From an uncultured Eubacteriales bacterium (GTDB lineage Bacteria > Bacillota > Clostridia > Christensenellales > CAG-314), in the NCBI GenBank assembly GCA_900544545.1, contig UQVY01000007.1, forward strand, positions 32,294 to 96,293: a stretch of 64,000 bases of DNA, in the 5' to 3' direction. The notes under the pieces were generated by a model, which was given only the letters and a program-made list of their open reading frames with translations, was not told the origin of the DNA and did not search any database. The stretch's first letter is position 1, and each line of letters starts with the position of its first letter. The position numbers and the translations under genes were made by a program. This document shows, one piece after another, positions 34,193 through 42,753 of the stretch.

Positions 34193-35224
34193 ATGGAAAA
34201 AAGAAAGACGGTTTCGGGAAGAACCGACGGAAAATTCCGCGTAATAATCGCGCTCGCTCTTGCGGCTCTGGTTTTATCGGCGTGTTTTGCGGGCTGTGAA
34301 AGGAAAGAAAACGGAAAGGATAAAATCGTTCTTAACGAGGTTACGCATTCGATATTCTACGCGCCGCAGTATCTCGCGATGGCTCTCGGGTATTTCGGGG
34401 ACGAGAACATAGAGATAACTCTCGTTAACGGCGGAGGCGCGGATAAGACTATGATCGCGCTTCTGACGGGAGAGGCGGATATAGGACTTATGGGACCGGA
34501 GGCGACTATTTATACGGTTCTGGAGGGGAAAAAGGACCATCCCGTAGTTTTCGGACAGCTTACGAAGCGCGACGGAAGTTTTCTCGTGGGAAGAACCGAA
34601 AGTCCCGGTTTCGATTGGAAGGGACTCGAAGGAAAGCGCATAATAATGGGCAGACAGGGCGGAGTACCCGCGATGACTCTGCAATATATTCTGAATAAGC
34701 ACGGTTACAGGGACGGAGAGAATATAATTATGGACTATTCCGTGGAATTCAATATGCTTGCGCCCGCGTTTACGGCGGGAACGGGAGACTTCGTGCCTCT
34801 TTTCGAACCCGCGGCAAGCACTCTCGTCAATTCCGGAAAGGGTTATATAGTCGCCTCGATAGGTAAGGAGAGCGGAGAAGTTCCTTATACGGCATATACG
34901 GCGATAAAAAGCAGAATTGCAGATAATCCCGAGCTTTTCGAGAGATTTCTGAGAGCGGTCAAGAAAGCTACGGACTATCTTTTCTCGCATAGCGCCGAAG
35001 AATGCGCGAAGCTTCTGCTTCCTTATTTCGACGGCTCGTCGGAATCGGACGTTCTGACGGCTCTTAAAGCCTATATCGCGAACGATACCTGGGTGCGCTC
35101 GCCCGTTATGACCGAGGAAAGCTTCAACCGTCTTCAGGATATTATGGAAAACGCCGGAAAACTCGAAAAACGCGCGGATTTCCGTATCGTTGCGGATAAC
35201 TCGATAGCCGAAAAGGTAGGTTGA
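34193..35224 (+). CDS. ABC transporter substrate-binding lipoprotein, NMT1/SsuA-like
   Basis: The 343-residue protein has an N-terminal signal with a lipobox (LSAC, or FAGC four residues on). The body follows the NMT1/nitrate-sulfonate-bicarbonate binding fold: HSIFYAPQYLAMALGYF, a GGGADKTMIALLTGEADIGLMGPEATIY lobe, and the hinge GRQGGVPAMTLQYIL. AAGGAGG precedes ATG 34193. No permease or ATPase adjoins, so it is an orphan component or works with a transporter elsewhere. Ligands in this family include thiamin precursors, sulfonates and nitrate; the ligand here is unknown. Confidence 0.86.
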   Translation: MEKRKTVSGRTDGKFRVIIALALAALVLSACFAGCERKENGKDKIVLNEVTHSIFYAPQYLAMALGYFGDENIEITLVNGGGADKTMIALLTGEADIGLMGPEATIYTVLEGKKDHPVVFGQLTKRDGSFLVGRTESPGFDWKGLEGKRIIMGRQGGVPAMTLQYILNKHGYRDGENIIMDYSVEFNMLAPAFTAGTGDFVPLFEPAASTLVNSGKGYIVASIGKESGEVPYTAYTAIKSRIADNPELFERFLRAVKKATDYLFSHSAEECAKLLLPYFDGSSESDVLTALKAYIANDTWVRSPVMTEESFNRLQDIMENAGKLEKRADFRIVADNSIAEKVG

Positions 35225-35231
35225 CGGACGG

Positions 35232-35266
35232 AGCCTGCGCGGGGAGGGCGGGCGGGAGCGCAGGCT
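35232..35266. repeat. GC hairpin with G-quadruplex-type loop, copy 1
   Basis: AGCCTGCGC (35232-35240) and GCGCAGGCT (35258-35266) form a perfect 9-bp stem. The 17-base loop is GGGGAGGGCGGGCGGGA, a textbook G-quadruplex motif. It follows the binding-protein stop by eight bases. A related element follows rpiB on the other strand. Confidence 0.8.
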
Positions 35267-35309
35267 GACCGAAAAAAACTGCGGTTATCGCGAAAAATCC
35301 GAAAAAATC

Positions 35310-35338
35310 TTGAAAAAAAAGAAAATATATGATATACT
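35310..35338 (+). promoter_or_regulatory. Promoter of the M32 carboxypeptidase gene
   Basis: TTGAAA (35310-35315) and TATACT (35333-35338) are 17 bases apart. Confidence 0.82.
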
Positions 35339-35385
35339 GAAAATAAATGCAGTTAAACGGGGCTATGCGCCCTTCGGAGAATAAG

Positions 35386-36894
35386 ATGAAAGAGCTTTTG
35401 AAAAAATACGGATTTTATCGCAGAGAAATGCTCGCGAACCAATTTCTGGCATTTCTGATGAATTGGGACAACGAAACGGAAGCAAGAGAAACCACCATAG
35501 AATCGAGAGAACCGCTGGACGCGTTTTTTGCGGAGAAGGATTACTCTTTCAGGACTTCGCCCGAAACCGCGGAGCTTATCGACGGACTCGCTTTGAAAAT
35601 CGACGAAATCGAAGATCCCGTGCTTAAATACGAGATTTCGCAGCAGAAGAAAGGTCTTGACAGAATGAGAAAGGTCCCGCAGGAGCTTTACGTCGAACTC
35701 AGCATTCACGAAACCAAGAGTCAGGCCGCCTGGGGCAAAGCGAAAAGAGCCGACGATTATTCCGTTTTCGAACCCTATCTCGAAAAGATGATAGAGCTTA
35801 AAAAGCGGCTTCTCGGATATTACGAAACGGACGAGCTTAAAGGTTACGACGTATTTCTCGATATGTTTGCGGAGGGAATGAGAGCTTCCGAGTACGACGT
35901 CTTTTTCGGAAGGCTGGAGAAGGAGCTCGTTCCGTTCATAAAGGAAGTCGTTTCCGCCGGAAGGAAGGACGATTTTTCGTTTGCGGACAAGGTTTTCCCC
36001 GCGGAGAAGCAGAAGCTTTTCGCCGATTATATAACGGACGTAATGTGTTTCGACAGGAAGCGCGGACTTATGAAGGAGAGCGAGCATCCGTTTACTTCGG
36101 GATTCGGAAGGAACGACGTAAGGGTTACCAACCACTATTATCCCGAGGCTTTCGCCTCGTCGATATTCTCGGCGATTCACGAACTCGGACACGGGACTTA
36201 CGAGCAGCAGAGCGGCGAAAATCTCGTAGGAACGCTTTGCGAAGGCTGCGCGTCGCTTGCTCTTCACGAATCTCAGTCGAGATTCTTCGAAAATCATATA
36301 GGAAGAAGTTCTGAATTCTGGCAGGCGCATTTCCAGAAGCTCAAGGAGATATTCCCCGACGAACTCGAAGGCGTGGACGCGGAAACTATGTATAGATTCG
36401 TCAACAAAGCCGAATGCAGCTTCGTGAGAACGGAAGCCGACGAACTTACCTATCCGCTTCATATTATGCTTAGGTACAATATAGAAAAAGAGCTGTTCGA
36501 AGGGAATCTGAAGGTCAGTGAGCTTCCCGAGAGATGGAACGAGCTTTTCAGGGAGTATTTCGGACTCGAAGTAAAAAGAGATTCGGACGGAGTTTTGCAG
36601 GATATTCACTGGGCTTGCGGAGACTTCGGGTATTTCCCGACTTACGCGCTAGGCTCGGCTTACGCGGCGCAGATTTTCGACGCGATGAATAAAGACTTCG
36701 ACGTTTTGGGTTCTCTTGCGGGAGGAACGACCGAATCGGTAGACAAATGGCTCGAAAGGAAGCTTCACAGATTCGGCTCGACGAAGGCTCCGAAAGAGCT
36801 TTTCGGGAACGCGGTCGGCGGAGATTTCGACGCGGGACATTATATAAACTATCTTAAAGACAAGTACGGAAAGCTTTACGGAATAAAGGGCTGA
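35386..36894 (+). CDS. Family M32 metallocarboxypeptidase
   Basis: The 502-residue enzyme removes C-terminal residues from peptides using one metal ion. The zinc motif H265-E-L-G-H269 lies in AIHELGHGTYEQQ, the third-ligand segment is LHESQSRFFEN, and the family block HPFTSGFGRNDVRVTNHY precedes it. GGAG sits seven bases before ATG 35386; the ATG at 35347 lacks a ribosome binding site. Length matches the family (about 500). It is cytoplasmic, without signal peptide, and monocistronic. Confidence 0.94.
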   Translation: MKELLKKYGFYRREMLANQFLAFLMNWDNETEARETTIESREPLDAFFAEKDYSFRTSPETAELIDGLALKIDEIEDPVLKYEISQQKKGLDRMRKVPQELYVELSIHETKSQAAWGKAKRADDYSVFEPYLEKMIELKKRLLGYYETDELKGYDVFLDMFAEGMRASEYDVFFGRLEKELVPFIKEVVSAGRKDDFSFADKVFPAEKQKLFADYITDVMCFDRKRGLMKESEHPFTSGFGRNDVRVTNHYYPEAFASSIFSAIHELGHGTYEQQSGENLVGTLCEGCASLALHESQSRFFENHIGRSSEFWQAHFQKLKEIFPDELEGVDAETMYRFVNKAECSFVRTEADELTYPLHIMLRYNIEKELFEGNLKVSELPERWNELFREYFGLEVKRDSDGVLQDIHWACGDFGYFPTYALGSAYAAQIFDAMNKDFDVLGSLAGGTTESVDKWLERKLHRFGSTKAPKELFGNAVGGDFDAGHYINYLKDKYGKLYGIKG

Positions 36895-36976
36895 ATCCGT
36901 AGGTCATAACGAAGAAAACGAGGGCATAGAATCATATTGTCGTAGCGGCGGCCGTTTGCCGTCGGGGAGGTAAGCC

Positions 36977-38839
36977 GTGAGAAAAGACGTCGGTAAAGCG
37001 TTAAAACAAATGAGTATTTCCGAACTTAAAGGGCTTTCGTCCGCGGTAAGGGAGGAGATTATTTCCGTGGCGGATAAGCGGGGAGGCCATCTTTCCGCAA
37101 ATCTCGGAGCGGTCGAACTTACCGTGGCTCTGCACAGGTGTTTTTCCCTTCCCGAAGACAAGATCGTTTTCGACGTCGGTCATCAGTGCTACGCGCACAA
37201 GATTCTCTCGGGAAGAATGGACGACACCGAAAGATTCAGGGCTTCGGGCGGAATAAGCGGATTCTGCGACCCCGAGGAAAGCGAGTACGACGCCTACGGA
37301 AGCGGTCACGCGGGAAGCGCGATTGCGGCGGCTTACGGAATGTGTCTTGCGAGGGACGCCAAGGGCGAGGACGGGAAAATCGTCTGCGTCGTGGGCGACG
37401 GAGCCTTGGCTTCGGGCGAATCGCTGGAGGCTCTGAACGCTCTTTCGGGCTATAACGGACAGCTTCTCATCGTCGTCAACGACAACGGAATGGCTATTTC
37501 GGTCGGAAAGGGCGGACTTTACCGTCACTTATCGGCTCTTACGATAAAACGAGGCTACGCGAGCGCAAAGTCGGGCTGGAAAAAGTTCCTCGGAAAGACC
37601 GCTCCGGGACGCGGACTTATGAAATGCGGCTCGGGAGTCAAGCATTTCATAAAGAGAATAACCGGCGGGGACAATATGTTCGAGCAGATGGGCGTAAAGT
37701 ACATAGGTCCCATAAACGGACACGACCTTAAACCGCTCGTAAAAGTATTCGGCGACGCGGCTTCCTACGGACGACCGGTAGTCGTTCACGTCAGGACGGT
37801 AAAAGGCAAAGGCTGTCCCGAAGCGGAGAAGGATCCCGAATTTTATCACGGCGTGGGACCGGGGCTTACGAAGCCGGTGAATACCTTTTCCGAGGCTCTG
37901 GGAGAGATTCTCGCGGATATTTCCGAAAAGAATCCGTCGGTCAGAGCCATTACCGCGGCGATGGAGGAGGGTACGGGACTCAAGGCTTTCGAAAAGCGCG
38001 GCGGAAAGGTAATCGACGTCGGAATCTGCGAGCAGACCGCGGTTTCGCTCGCTTCGGGAATGGCTGCGCGGGGACTTAGACCGGCGGTTTGCATTTATTC
38101 CACGTTTTTGCAGAGAGCCTTCGACCAGATTCAGCAGGAGGTTTGTCTTTTCCGTCTTCCCGTAGCCTTTTTCGTAGACAGAGCGGGCTTCGTCGGCGCG
38201 GACGGAAAGACTCATCAGGGACTTTTCGATATCGCGTATATGAGAACGCTCGGCGTGAAGATTCTTGCTCCTTCTGCGGTCGGCGAGTTGAGGCAGGCTG
38301 CGGAATACGCGCTTTCCTCCGATTCTCCCGTGGCGGTAAGATACTGCAACGGGGATATCCGCGGACTCGACGGAGTGAAAGCCGTCGAAGCTCTTCCGCA
38401 GCACCCGATAGACAAGTGGCAGCTCGTAAGAGAAGGAAGAGAGGGCGTTTTGCTTGCGGTAGGTCCGAGATGTCTCGGAGTGGCTCTTAAAGCCGCCGAG
38501 ATTTCCGGAAGGAGCATAGCCGTCTATAACTGTACGTCGGTCAATCCGCTGGACGGAGAGGTTCTGCTGAAAATCGGAAGCAAAGCCATAGGTACGCTCG
38601 AAGAAGGAGTAGCCGCGGGCGGATTCGGCGCATCGGTCGCGGAGTTTTACGCGGAAAAGAACTCGATGGCGGACGTCAGAACGAGTTCGTCTCCGGTCTG
38701 GGGCGGACGAAGGCTTCTGATTTTCGCTTCGGAGAATCTTTCCGTAGGTCAGGGGACTATCGGGGAGCAGATGGAGTTTGCGGGGCTTTCTCCTTCGCGG
38801 GTAGCCGAAAAGATGGTCGAGCTTATAAAGCAGAGATAG
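36977..38839 (+). CDS. dxs: 1-deoxy-D-xylulose-5-phosphate synthase
   Basis: The 620-residue thiamin-diphosphate enzyme condenses pyruvate and glyceraldehyde 3-phosphate, the first step of the MEP isoprenoid route. Seen are VFDVGHQCYAHKIL, the ThDP motif VVGDGALASGESLEALNAL...NDN, and the transketolase-like half with DIGIC-type EQ and FLQRAFDQIQQ. The start is GTG 36977 with GGGGAGG upstream. Downstream in the same run are dxr and ispG. Confidence 0.97.
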   Translation: MRKDVGKALKQMSISELKGLSSAVREEIISVADKRGGHLSANLGAVELTVALHRCFSLPEDKIVFDVGHQCYAHKILSGRMDDTERFRASGGISGFCDPEESEYDAYGSGHAGSAIAAAYGMCLARDAKGEDGKIVCVVGDGALASGESLEALNALSGYNGQLLIVVNDNGMAISVGKGGLYRHLSALTIKRGYASAKSGWKKFLGKTAPGRGLMKCGSGVKHFIKRITGGDNMFEQMGVKYIGPINGHDLKPLVKVFGDAASYGRPVVVHVRTVKGKGCPEAEKDPEFYHGVGPGLTKPVNTFSEALGEILADISEKNPSVRAITAAMEEGTGLKAFEKRGGKVIDVGICEQTAVSLASGMAARGLRPAVCIYSTFLQRAFDQIQQEVCLFRLPVAFFVDRAGFVGADGKTHQGLFDIAYMRTLGVKILAPSAVGELRQAAEYALSSDSPVAVRYCNGDIRGLDGVKAVEALPQHPIDKWQLVREGREGVLLAVGPRCLGVALKAAEISGRSIAVYNCTSVNPLDGEVLLKIGSKAIGTLEEGVAAGGFGASVAEFYAEKNSMADVRTSSSPVWGGRRLLIFASENLSVGQGTIGEQMEFAGLSPSRVAEKMVELIKQR

Positions 38840-38948
38840 AAGCTTTACGGACGGAAGCGCGGAAGAACGCGGACGGTATTTACCGCGGGAACGGGAAATA
38901 GATTCCGATTTTGCGGTATTATGGGGATAAAAACGGGATTTGGTCTTT

Positions 38949-39824
38949 ATGGAAGGCGTTTTATATATGGTTGCGACGCCCATCGGAAATACGGAGGATA
39001 TTACCGACAGGGCAAAAAGGATTCTCGGCGAGGCGGACTGCGTGCTTGCGGAGGATACGAGAGTAACGAGAGTGCTTCTCGACAAGTGCGGAATAGTCGT
39101 CAGGGAGCTTGTTTCGGTCAACGGTTATACCGAGGAGGGCAAGTCGGACAGAATAATTTCGTCCTTGCTTTCGGGAGAGAGTTTCGCGCTCGTTTCGGAC
39201 GCGGGTACTCCCTGCATATCCGATCCGGGGTATATTTTAGTGAAAAAAGCCGTCGCTTCGGGAATAAAAGTCGTTCCCGTCCCCGGCGCGAACGCGATGA
39301 TAACCGCGCTTTCGGCTTGCGGGCTTCCGACGGCTTCCTTTGCGTTTTACGGATTTCTTCCGAGGAAAAAGGGAGATATAAGGGAGGTCCTCGAGGGTAT
39401 TCGCGGGGACAGAGCCTTGCTCGCGGTTTTTTACGAGTCGCCGCTCAGAATCGTCGAAACTCTTGAATCCGTGAGGGAGGTTTTCCCCGACGCGGAGGTC
39501 GTGGTCTGCAACGACCTTACGAAAAAATTCGAAAGGTTTTACAGAGGAAGCGTGGACGAGGTTATAAGCGAGCTTTCTTCCAACGATAACAGCGGAAAGG
39601 GAGAGTATACGATAGTTCTGAAGAAAAACTATACGAAAAAGGACGACGAAGAAGAACCGAGTCTCGAAGCAAGACTCGCAGACAGGCTGAGCAAGGGCGC
39701 GGAATCTATGAAGGACGCGGTCGCGGCGGTCGCGGCGGAGGTCAGGGGAATTCGTTCGAAAAGCGAGGTTTACTCGGCTTCGCTGAGATTAAAGGAGCTT
39801 ATCGGGGGAAAAGAAGATGAATGA
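38949..39824 (+). CDS. rsmI: 16S rRNA (cytidine1402-2'-O)-methyltransferase
   Basis: The 291-residue SAM-dependent enzyme modifies C1402 in the ribosomal decoding centre. Its tetrapyrrole-methylase fold is evident from LYMVATPIGNTEDIT, DTRVTR, SDAGTPCISDPG and VPVPGANAMITAL. ATG 38949 is the likely start, although the ribosome binding site is weak; a TTG at 38940 is in frame. The stop lies inside the next small gene, so the two are coupled. Confidence 0.94.
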   Translation: MEGVLYMVATPIGNTEDITDRAKRILGEADCVLAEDTRVTRVLLDKCGIVVRELVSVNGYTEEGKSDRIISSLLSGESFALVSDAGTPCISDPGYILVKKAVASGIKVVPVPGANAMITALSACGLPTASFAFYGFLPRKKGDIREVLEGIRGDRALLAVFYESPLRIVETLESVREVFPDAEVVVCNDLTKKFERFYRGSVDEVISELSSNDNSGKGEYTIVLKKNYTKKDDEEEPSLEARLADRLSKGAESMKDAVAAVAAEVRGIRSKSEVYSASLRLKELIGGKEDE

Positions 39825-39990
39825 CGATTCCGATAGAACCAAAGAGCTTCCTTACGACTGTTTCGGAGAATGCAGAGGCTGCGCGTATATAGAAGAATGC
39901 GACGAAAAGTTTCCGGATAAGGAAGAAATGGAGAAGATAATCGGGTTTTTGCGGACAAATAGGAAAAAGGAAGTAAATAAAGCGAAATAG
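39817..39990 (+). CDS. Small cysteine-rich protein, putative metal-binding
   Basis: This 57-residue product begins at ATG 39817, eight bases inside the end of rsmI, with GGGGG upstream. It is acidic and then basic and carries the cluster C-x3-C-x2-C-x5-C in CFGECRGCAYIEEC, which could bind zinc or an iron-sulfur cluster. The tail is helical and lysine-rich. I recognise no family. The overlap with rsmI and coding-like codon use support it as a real gene. Confidence 0.68.
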   Translation: MNDDSDRTKELPYDCFGECRGCAYIEECDEKFPDKEEMEKIIGFLRTNRKKEVNKAK

Positions 39991-40041
39991 AATAAATAAA
40001 AAAAGCGATTGCGATGCTCAGGACGAAGCGGAGGGAGAATT

Positions 40042-41580
40042 ATGCTGCTTTCGAGAATTCACAGTTACGGACTTAGCGGACTCAACGGCTTCAGAGTCGA
40101 AATAGAAGCCGACCTGCACGCGGGATTGCCGTCTTACGATATAGTCGGGCTTCCCGACGCCGCGGTCAAGGAATCGAGGGAACGCGTAAAATCGGCGATC
40201 AAGAATTCGGGACTCAAATATCCCGTAGGAAAGATCGTCGTTAATCTTGCGCCGGCGGATATGAGAAAGGAGGGTACGCTTTACGACCTTCCGATAGCCG
40301 TGGCAATAGCCGCGGTATCGTCGCCGGAATTGTTCAGGGAGGGGATTTTCGAGGACGTTTGTCTTGTAGGTGAGCTTGCTCTGAACGGAGAGCTTCGCAG
40401 AGCCGACGGAATTCTTCCGCTGATCATTTCCGCAAAGCAGGACGGAGTAAGGAAATTCATTATTCCCGAAGCAAACCGCAAGGAGGCTTCGTATATAGAA
40501 GGGATAGAGGTCTACGCGCTCAAAAGTCTTACCGAAGCCGTGAAGCTGCTCGTGGGGACGGAAAAATATCCGCCCGTTTCGCACAGCGTTTTTACCGTTA
40601 CCGAAAGGGTTTCCGACGAAAACGATATGAAATACATAAAGGGACAGTACGAAGCGAGACGAGCGTGCGAGATTGCGGTCGCGGGAGGACACAATATCCT
40701 TCTCATAGGTCCGCCGGGCGCGGGAAAATCAATGCTTGCCAAGGCTATTCCGACGATTATGCCGGATATGACCTTTTCAGAGGCTCTCGAAACGACCAAG
40801 ATTCATTCGGTTGCGGGGATTCTCGACCCGGAGGAAGGCTTCGTGACTCAGAGACCTTTCCGTTCGCCGCATCATACGGCTACGGTTTCGGCTATGACGG
40901 GAGGAGGAAAGGACGCCGTTCCCGGAGAGATAAGCCTCGCGCATAACGGAGTATTGTTTCTCGACGAGCTTCCGGAGTATCCGAGAGTGGTTCTCGAAAC
41001 TCTGCGTCAGCCCTTGGAGGACGGAAAAATGACCGTTTCGCGTCAGAAACTCACGGTTACCTATCCTTCGGACTTCATTCTGATAGCGAGTATGAATCCC
41101 TGTCCCTGCGGCAACTACGGTTCGCGTACTCAGGAGTGCAAATGTACTCCTTCGCAGATAAACAGATATCGCAACAAGCTTTCGGGACCGCTTCTCGACA
41201 GAATCGATATTCACGTCGAAGTGGACAGCGTTTCTTACGACGACATAGCCGGAAAGGCTTTTTCCGAGTCGTCCGCGGACGTCAAGGCGAGAGTCAACGC
41301 CGCGCGGCGGATTCAGCTTAAAAGGTTCGAAGGAAGAGGAAAGTACTGCAACGCGCAGATGAACAGCGGAGAGATAAACGAGTTCTGCGTTCTCGACAAA
41401 AAATCCGAAGCTATGCTCACGTCGGCTTTTGAAAGGCTCAATTTAAGCGCGAGGGCGTATTCGAGGATTCTTAAAGTCGCGAGAACGATTGCCGACCTCG
41501 ACGGAATCGAAAACATAAACACCGTCCACGTCGCGGAAGCCATTCAGTATCGGTCGCTGGACAGAAGAAATGTGAAGTAG
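40042..41580 (+). CDS. comM: YifB/ComM-family Mg-chelatase-like AAA+ ATPase
   Basis: The 512-residue protein has an N-terminal Lon-type S5 fold (LSGLNGFRVEIEADLHAGLPSYDIVGLPD), a AAA+ core with Walker A GPPGAGKS (about 229-236), Walker B VLFLDELPE, and a C-terminal magnesium-chelatase lid. ComM acts as a helicase in branch migration during transformation. GGAGGG precedes ATG 40042. It is directly followed by dprA, which fits a role in DNA uptake or recombination. Confidence 0.93.
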   Translation: MLLSRIHSYGLSGLNGFRVEIEADLHAGLPSYDIVGLPDAAVKESRERVKSAIKNSGLKYPVGKIVVNLAPADMRKEGTLYDLPIAVAIAAVSSPELFREGIFEDVCLVGELALNGELRRADGILPLIISAKQDGVRKFIIPEANRKEASYIEGIEVYALKSLTEAVKLLVGTEKYPPVSHSVFTVTERVSDENDMKYIKGQYEARRACEIAVAGGHNILLIGPPGAGKSMLAKAIPTIMPDMTFSEALETTKIHSVAGILDPEEGFVTQRPFRSPHHTATVSAMTGGGKDAVPGEISLAHNGVLFLDELPEYPRVVLETLRQPLEDGKMTVSRQKLTVTYPSDFILIASMNPCPCGNYGSRTQECKCTPSQINRYRNKLSGPLLDRIDIHVEVDSVSYDDIAGKAFSESSADVKARVNAARRIQLKRFEGRGKYCNAQMNSGEINEFCVLDKKSEAMLTSAFERLNLSARAYSRILKVARTIADLDGIENINTVHVAEAIQYRSLDRRNVK

Positions 41581-41590
41581 GAGGTCGGAC

Positions 41591-42658
41591 GTGGAAAAGA
41601 CGGCTCTGATTCTCGCTCATTTCAACGTTACTCCGCAGAGAGCCGAGGATATATTCGCGCTTTTCGGTTCGGACGAAGAGTTTTTCGGAGAATTCCGTTC
41701 CGATAAGAATGCGGAGAAGATTTTGGGGGATAAAAAGTATCGGGAGATATGTCCCGCCGCGTCGGAGGACGGTTTTTCGAGGCTGAAAGCGTTTTACAGG
41801 GCTTCGGGTACGGAGGTTATTACGGAGTTCGACGAGGATTTCCCTTCGGAGCTTTCGGAATCGGGCGAAGCCTACGCTTTGTTTGCGAACGGAAACAAGT
41901 CGCTTTTGAAGGAGAAGAGTTTCGCGGTCGTCGGAACGAGGACGATTTCGGGTTACGGAAGACAAGCCGCTGCTTTTTTCGGGAGCGGACTTTCGGAAAG
42001 CGGAGTAATCCTCGTGGGGAGCGGCTCGGAGGGCGCGGAATACTCGGCGATTTCCGCCGCGAAAAGCGGAGGAATCGTTCTTTGCCTTCCCAACGGTCTC
42101 GGACGGCTCACGAATACGCAGAGGACTTTGATTTCGGGCTGCGAAAATCGGCTTCTTTTGTCGCTTTTTGCGCATTCGACTCCGCAGATGGGATATAATT
42201 TTATGATAAACAACCGGCTTATCGCCCGTTTATGCTGCGGAATGCTTCTCGTCGAAGCGCAGGAGGGAAGCGGAGCCGTTTATACGGTCGAATGCGGAAT
42301 GGAATTCGGGAAGGAGGTATTCGCTCTCCCCGGGGAGATATTTTCGAATCAGTCGGCGGTCCCGAACAGACTTATAAAGGAACTTAAAGCCGGTCCGGTT
42401 ACGGAGATTTCGGATATTCTCGAAAAACTCAACGTCAAATATAAAGGCGTAGTCGGGCTTTCGGCGAAGAATCTCGACGGGCTTTCGGACGCGGAGAAGA
42501 AAATAATCGAAGCTATCCGCGCGGGAGCGAAAAGATTCAACGATATGGTCGAATTCACGGGAATGAGCGTAAGCGAGGTCGCCGCGCTCTTACCGATAAT
42601 GGAACTTATGGATTACGTAAGAAAAGACGGTACGGGAGAATACAGGGTTTCCGTATAA
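41591..42658 (+). CDS. dprA: DNA-processing protein DprA, divergent
   Basis: The 355-residue protein has a SAM-like N-terminus, a Rossmann core and a C-terminal winged helix (LSDAEKKIIEAIRAGAKRFNDMVEFTGMS). DprA loads RecA onto incoming single-stranded DNA. FAVVGTRTISGYGRQAA matches the first DprA motif, but the usual SGxAxGIDxxAH segment reads ILVGSGSEGAEYSAI, losing the hallmark residues. NRLIARLCCGMLLVEAQEGSGAVYT is conserved. It starts at GTG 41591 with GGAGG upstream. DNA binding may be altered; position between comM and topA is standard. Confidence 0.86.
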   Translation: MEKTALILAHFNVTPQRAEDIFALFGSDEEFFGEFRSDKNAEKILGDKKYREICPAASEDGFSRLKAFYRASGTEVITEFDEDFPSELSESGEAYALFANGNKSLLKEKSFAVVGTRTISGYGRQAAAFFGSGLSESGVILVGSGSEGAEYSAISAAKSGGIVLCLPNGLGRLTNTQRTLISGCENRLLLSLFAHSTPQMGYNFMINNRLIARLCCGMLLVEAQEGSGAVYTVECGMEFGKEVFALPGEIFSNQSAVPNRLIKELKAGPVTEISDILEKLNVKYKGVVGLSAKNLDGLSDAEKKIIEAIRAGAKRFNDMVEFTGMSVSEVAALLPIMELMDYVRKDGTGEYRVSV

Positions 42659-42753
42659 CCGTTTTTTTACCGATTTAACAATAAAGAAACACGGAAAGGT
42701 AATAATTTCCGTTGTCCGGAGAGAGTTATTCTTCGGCGGGAAGGTGAAAGTAT

